Of a stretch of DNA of 64,000 bases, positions 61,134 through 64,000 are shown piece after piece (the first letter of the stretch is position 1; each line of letters begins with the position of its first letter). This stretch comes from Paraburkholderia diazotrophica (GTDB lineage Bacteria > Pseudomonadota > Gammaproteobacteria > Burkholderiales > Burkholderiaceae), in assembly GCF_900108945.1 (NCBI RefSeq), contig NZ_FNYE01000026.1, forward strand, positions 57,914 to 121,913. The letters are read 5' to 3'. The notes beneath the pieces are model-generated. The model was not told the origin of the DNA. It searched no databases and saw nothing but the letters and a program-made list of their open reading frames with translations. The position numbers and the translations under genes were made by a program.

Positions 61134-61811
61134 TTAATGGGCCTGGCGTTGCAGGATGTTCGAGAACTCTTCGATGAAGGTTTCGAAGCGGATCGCGAGG
61201 CGATCGATGTCGTGCGCGTAGCGGTTGTACGCGACGACGGCGGGGATGGCGGCAAACAGACCGATGGCTGTTGCCGTCAGCGCTTCGGCGATGCCGGGCG
61301 CGACGTTCGCGAGCGTCGCCTGCTGGACGTTCGCGAGACCGCGGAACGCGTTCATGATGCCCCACACCGTGCCGAAAAGACCGATATACGGGCTGACGGA
61401 ACCGACGGATGCAAGGAACGCGAGATTGGCTTCGAGTACGTCCATTTCGCGCTGAAATGCGGCGCGCATGGCGCGGCGCGCGCCGTCGAGAATCGCGCCC
61501 GGATCGTTGATCCGCTTTTCCTTGCCTTTCAGAAACTCACGCATGCCCGATTCGAAGATACGTTCGAGCGCCCCGATCGTGTGACGGTTGTTCGCGGCAC
61601 TCTGGTACAGCGCCTGCAGGTCGCCGCCCGACCAGAAATCGCGTTCGAAACGTTCAGTCTGCGCCCGCGCGCGGCGAATCGCAAACCACTTGCGGAAGAT
61701 GAAAGTCCACGACATCAGCGACAGCAACAGCAGCAGCCCCATCACTGCCTGCGCCAGCAGGCTCGCATTGAGAACGAGAGAAATGATCGAAAGATCTTGA
61801 GTAGTGTTCAT
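61134..61811 (-). CDS. tolQ: Tol-Pal system protein TolQ
   Basis: The 225-aa ExbB/TolQ protein has three TM helices: ASLLAQAVMGLLLLLSLMSW near the N-terminus, and the pair SVGSVSPYIGLFGTVWGIMN and IAEALTATAIGLFAAIPAVV, which hold the channel-lining Thr and Gly/Pro residues. It forms the stator pentamer with TolR. Normal length, complete. It is 165 bases downstream of ybgC on the same strand. Confidence 0.96.
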   Translation of the reverse strand: MNTTQDLSIISLVLNASLLAQAVMGLLLLLSLMSWTFIFRKWFAIRRARAQTERFERDFWSGGDLQALYQSAANNRHTIGALERIFESGMREFLKGKEKRINDPGAILDGARRAMRAAFQREMDVLEANLAFLASVGSVSPYIGLFGTVWGIMNAFRGLANVQQATLANVAPGIAEALTATAIGLFAAIPAVVAYNRYAHDIDRLAIRFETFIEEFSNILQRQAH

Positions 61812-61976
61812 AGAGTTTCGCTGTAACGTCCCGGGAGGGGCATCCGGCTGAAAGGCGGTTCGAAGCGGTCGGTTGGCGTTCAGTCGGCAAACCGGAAGCT
61901 TCGGCGGATCCTTCGCCGAACCATGCTTGGTCTTGTTGTGACCGTTACGAATTCACTGTCGAGGTAACAACGACAC

Positions 61977-62447
61977 TTAAATGCCTGCCGTTGACACGCT
62001 CGCGCCGTTTGAGTCCGATCCGCGCCGAAGGGCAGCGAGAACAGGCGGAGGAATGGCGGCCGGTTTCATCGCCGTCGAGTCGACGCAGCCCACGCGGATC
62101 GTGCCCGTTGCCAGCAGCGTGTCGTCGCGCCAGGCTTCCTGAGCGAAGTCCACCGACGCGCGGCCAATCCGCTCGACCCGAGTGACGATGCGAAGCACGT
62201 CGTCGAGCCGCGCGGGCGCGCGATAGTCGAGCGCGGTGCTGCGCACGACGAACAGCGCGCCTGTTTCCTCTGCCAGCTTGCGTTGATCGACTCCGCAGAT
62301 CCGCAGCCACTCGGTGCGGGCGCGTTCGAAAAATTTCAGGTAGTTCACGTAAAACACGATGCCGCCGGCGTCGGTGTCTTCGTAATACACGCGAATCGGC
62401 CAGATGAAGCCGGTTTCCGCGTCAGACTGGCTGTCAGACATATTCAT
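61977..62447 (-). CDS. ybgC: Acyl-CoA thioester hydrolase YbgC
   Basis: The 156-aa hotdog-fold thioesterase shows WPIRVYYEDTDAGGIVFYVN (catalytic Asp), YLKFFERARTEWLRICGVDQ, and SVDFAQEAWRDDTLLATGTI. YbgC genes head Tol-Pal operons and act on acyl-CoA or acyl-ACP thioesters. ATG 62447 follows GGTAAAATGCGCGGCT, in which TAAAAT may be a -10 element, leaving a very short leader. The C-terminus is slightly longer than usual and Ala/Pro-rich. Confidence 0.93.
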   Translation of the reverse strand: MNMSDSQSDAETGFIWPIRVYYEDTDAGGIVFYVNYLKFFERARTEWLRICGVDQRKLAEETGALFVVRSTALDYRAPARLDDVLRIVTRVERIGRASVDFAQEAWRDDTLLATGTIRVGCVDSTAMKPAAIPPPVLAALRRGSDSNGASVSTAGI

Positions 62448-62555
62448 AGCCGCGCATTTTACCGGAACGCAAAAGCGCGCCGCATTTTTGGGCACATTTG
62501 TTGCGCGGGCGCCGCGCGTTCCCTTGCGGCCGCCGGCATTTCGTTGCGGCGATGC

Positions 62556-63302
62556 TCAACCCCGTTGGATGTTCAGGCCGGCGAACGACTGTGCGACAGG
62601 CATCAGCTCGATCGTGTTGATATTGACGTGCACGGGGCGCGTCGCGATCCAGTAGATGGAATCGGCGATGTCTTCGGGCGTGAGCGGCTGCACGTTCTGA
62701 TAGACGTTTGCCGCCTTTGCGTCGTCGCCGCGAAAGCGCACGTTGGAAAACTCGGTGCCGCCGCACAGGCCCGGTTCAATGTCGGTCACGCGAACTGGCG
62801 TGCCGTGCAGGTCGGCGCGCAAATTCAGGCTGAACTGGCGCACGAACGCCTTGGTCGCGCCGTACACGTTGCCGCCCGGATACGGCCAGGTGCCCGCCAC
62901 CGAGCCGAGATTGAACACATGCCCGCGATTGCGCTCGATCATGCCGGGCAGGAACGCGCGCGTGACCTGCACGAGGCCCGTGCAGTTGGTCTCGATCATC
63001 GTCGTCCAGTCGTCGAGCAGCGCGCGCTGGGCCGGTTCGAGGCCGAGCGCGAGGCCGGCGTTGTTGATTAGCACGTCGACGGCTGCGAAGTCGGCGGGGA
63101 GGGCAGCGGGCGCCGCCTCGACGGCCGCGCGGTCGCGCACGTCGAGTTCGAACGGCAGCAGGTTCTCGCCGAGTTCGTCCGCGAGCGCCTGCAGACGGTC
63201 CTTGCGGCGCGCGGTGGCGACGACGCGGTGGCCGCCTTTGACAAAAGCCCGGGCGATAGCGGCGCCGAACCCGGCGGACGCCCCGGTAACGAACACGATC
63301 AT
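62556..63302 (-). CDS. Short-chain dehydrogenase/reductase (YdfG-like)
   Basis: The 248-aa classical SDR starts at ATG 63302 (CAGGGAA upstream). It has the cofactor motif FVTGASAGFGAAIARAFVKG, with a basic residue context (ATARRKDRL) that favours NADP, LINNAGLALGLEP, the catalytic NLGSVAGTWPYPGGNVYGAT (Ser, Tyr, Lys), and the C-terminal TEFSNVRFRGDD. It resembles YdfG-type 3-hydroxy acid/serine dehydrogenases. It is divergent from glyA; serine-linked chemistry in both is suggestive only. Confidence 0.9.
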   Translation of the reverse strand: MIVFVTGASAGFGAAIARAFVKGGHRVVATARRKDRLQALADELGENLLPFELDVRDRAAVEAAPAALPADFAAVDVLINNAGLALGLEPAQRALLDDWTTMIETNCTGLVQVTRAFLPGMIERNRGHVFNLGSVAGTWPYPGGNVYGATKAFVRQFSLNLRADLHGTPVRVTDIEPGLCGGTEFSNVRFRGDDAKAANVYQNVQPLTPEDIADSIYWIATRPVHVNINTIELMPVAQSFAGLNIQRG

Positions 63303-63456
63303 TGCTGTTCCCTGGTCGGTGGAGAAAGGCCACAAGCCTACTTTCAATGGCGAGCTGCGGCAAGGATGACCCCGCCGCGCGGAGGCACGTCCGGGCGGCA
63401 GGTCGGGCGGCGCTGCGGGGCTTCTGGCGGCGGGCGCGGCGCGCTTGCCTGTTCGG

Positions 63457-63485
63457 TTGCCTATTCGCACTGGTTCCAATAAACT
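63457..63485 (+). promoter_or_regulatory. Putative glyA promoter
   Basis: TTGCCT and TAAACT are separated by 17 bases (4 of 6 matches each to -35 and -10). The expected start point near 63492 lies just before the riboswitch. Confidence 0.5.
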
Positions 63486-63494
63486 AACGCGCTC

Positions 63495-63605
63495 ACCCCT
63501 GCGTGACTGGCGATAGAACCCGACGCTGTCAAGCCTGACGGGTTCAAGGTGGAGCATCCCACCGTGAAGCGCAGGGTGCCGTTTTGCCGTTCGCCTGGGC
63601 AGCCA
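63495..63605 (+). ncRNA. ZTP (pfl) riboswitch upstream of glyA
   Basis: The conserved start GTGACTGGCG (63503-63512) and conserved end CGCCTGGGCA (63592-63601) of the pfl/ZTP motif are both present and pair through GGCGA/TCGCC. Between them are an AACCCG/CGGGTT helix and GGTGG-AGCAT-CCCACC followed by GTGAAGCGCAGGGTGCCG, as in the consensus core. The family binds ZMP/ZTP, purine-pathway intermediates that accumulate when folate one-carbon units are short, and turns on genes such as glyA. No terminator hairpin follows; ~190 bases separate it from glyA. Confidence 0.9.
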
Positions 63606-63781
63606 TGTTTCGAGCGCGCCGTCGTTTGCGCTGCCAGTGGTTGTCCTGCCTCGCGTGTGCGGCACCTCCTTCACGCGCCACGTCAAGGCTCCCACCATCA
63701 GCAGCGGCCAGCAGTGCTGCGTACCCACTACGCTCCCGGCACACGACCTGCGCACGATCCGGTCAACCTGAACACACTTAA
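63605..63781 (+). other. Leader open frame between riboswitch and glyA
   Basis: An ATG at 63605 directly after the riboswitch opens a 58-codon frame that stops 10 bases before the glyA ATG. It is Arg/Ser/Ala/Cys-rich with no known motif. It may be a translated leader that the riboswitch couples to glyA, or chance. Confidence 0.3.
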
Positions 63782-63791
63782 CGGAACCAGC

Positions 63792-64000
63792 ATGTTTGAC
63801 AGAGCCCAAAGCACCATCGCCAACGTCGACCCCGAAATCTGGAAGGCAATCCAGGACGAAAACCGGCGCCAGGAAGAGCATATCGAGCTCATTGCTTCCG
63901 AGAATTACACGAGCCCGGCCGTGATGGCCGCGCAGGGCTCGCAGCTCACGAACAAGTACGCCGAAGGCTATCCTGGCAAGCGCTATTACGGCGGTTGCGA
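63792..64000 (+). CDS. glyA: Serine hydroxymethyltransferase (5' part)
   Basis: The first 69 codons are in the window, starting at ATG 63792 (GGAAC upstream). The N-terminus has MFDRAQSTIANVDPEIWKAI, EEHIELIASENYTSPAVMAA and TNKYAEGYPGKRYYGG, the standard SHMT start. The enzyme interconverts serine and glycine with THF and is the main source of one-carbon units. Expression is probably controlled by the ZTP riboswitch upstream. Confidence 0.97.
   Translation, partial: MFDRAQSTIANVDPEIWKAIQDENRRQEEHIELIASENYTSPAVMAAQGSQLTNKYAEGYPGKRYYGGC

Overview
The window is chromosomal DNA from a GC-rich betaproteobacterium, most likely Paraburkholderia or a close Burkholderia sensu lato relative. This rests on the housekeeping gene order (panB - deoxynucleoside kinase - folK - pcnB - HAD hydrolase - hda - AI-2E protein // purM - miaA - mutL, and ybgC-tolQRAB-pal-cpoB-tRNA-Lys next to an SDR gene and glyA), strong G/C bias at third codon positions, and frequent GTG/TTG starts. 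The genus is an inference from gene order, not a computed assignment.

Layout. (1) 1-14.7 kb: core metabolism and DNA maintenance: the end of a fused PabB-PabC (folate), panB (pantothenate), a deoxynucleoside kinase, folK, pcnB, an HAD phosphatase, hda, an AI-2E exporter, purM, miaA, mutL, a DedA protein and an MscS channel. (2) 14.9-46.2 kb: a large exopolysaccharide locus. A GlxA/AraC-type regulator is divergent from galU. Then come a GDP-mannose mannosyl hydrolase, a secreted clan GH-A glycosidase, an AT-rich regulatory intergenic region and a second GlxA/AraC-type regulator. The synthesis genes follow: manC, an initiating undecaprenyl-phosphate sugar transferase, wza, wzc, gmd, fcl, five glycosyltransferases, two acyl/acetyltransferases, a GMC oxidoreductase, a Wzy/ligase-like membrane protein and a Wzx flippase. 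The gene set predicts a Wzx/Wzy-type, O-acylated heteropolysaccharide built from GDP-mannose, GDP-L-fucose and UDP-glucose. (3) 46.2-56.6 kb: an accessory island of visibly lower GC. It holds two head-to-tail copies of a three-gene module, each a large serine recombinase followed by a ParB-like and a RepB-like protein with overlapping reading frames, plus two small orphan genes, an L-2-haloacid dehalogenase-type gene and a probable pseudogene. It lies on the distal (3') side of tRNA-Lys. (4) 56.6-64 kb: tRNA-Lys(UUU), the Tol-Pal envelope operon, an SDR, and glyA preceded by a promoter and a ZTP (pfl) riboswitch.

The most unusual content is the tandem recombinase-ParB-RepB module. The two copies have clearly diverged proteins but keep the same gene order, the same overlaps, and the same promoter-like motif at the same distance in front of each recombinase. 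No ParA ATPase and no replication gene is present, so ordinary plasmid partition is unlikely. The recombinases also lack a visible C-terminal zinc ribbon. I know of no characterised function for this triad. It is the best candidate here for an undescribed mobile or DNA-rearrangement system.
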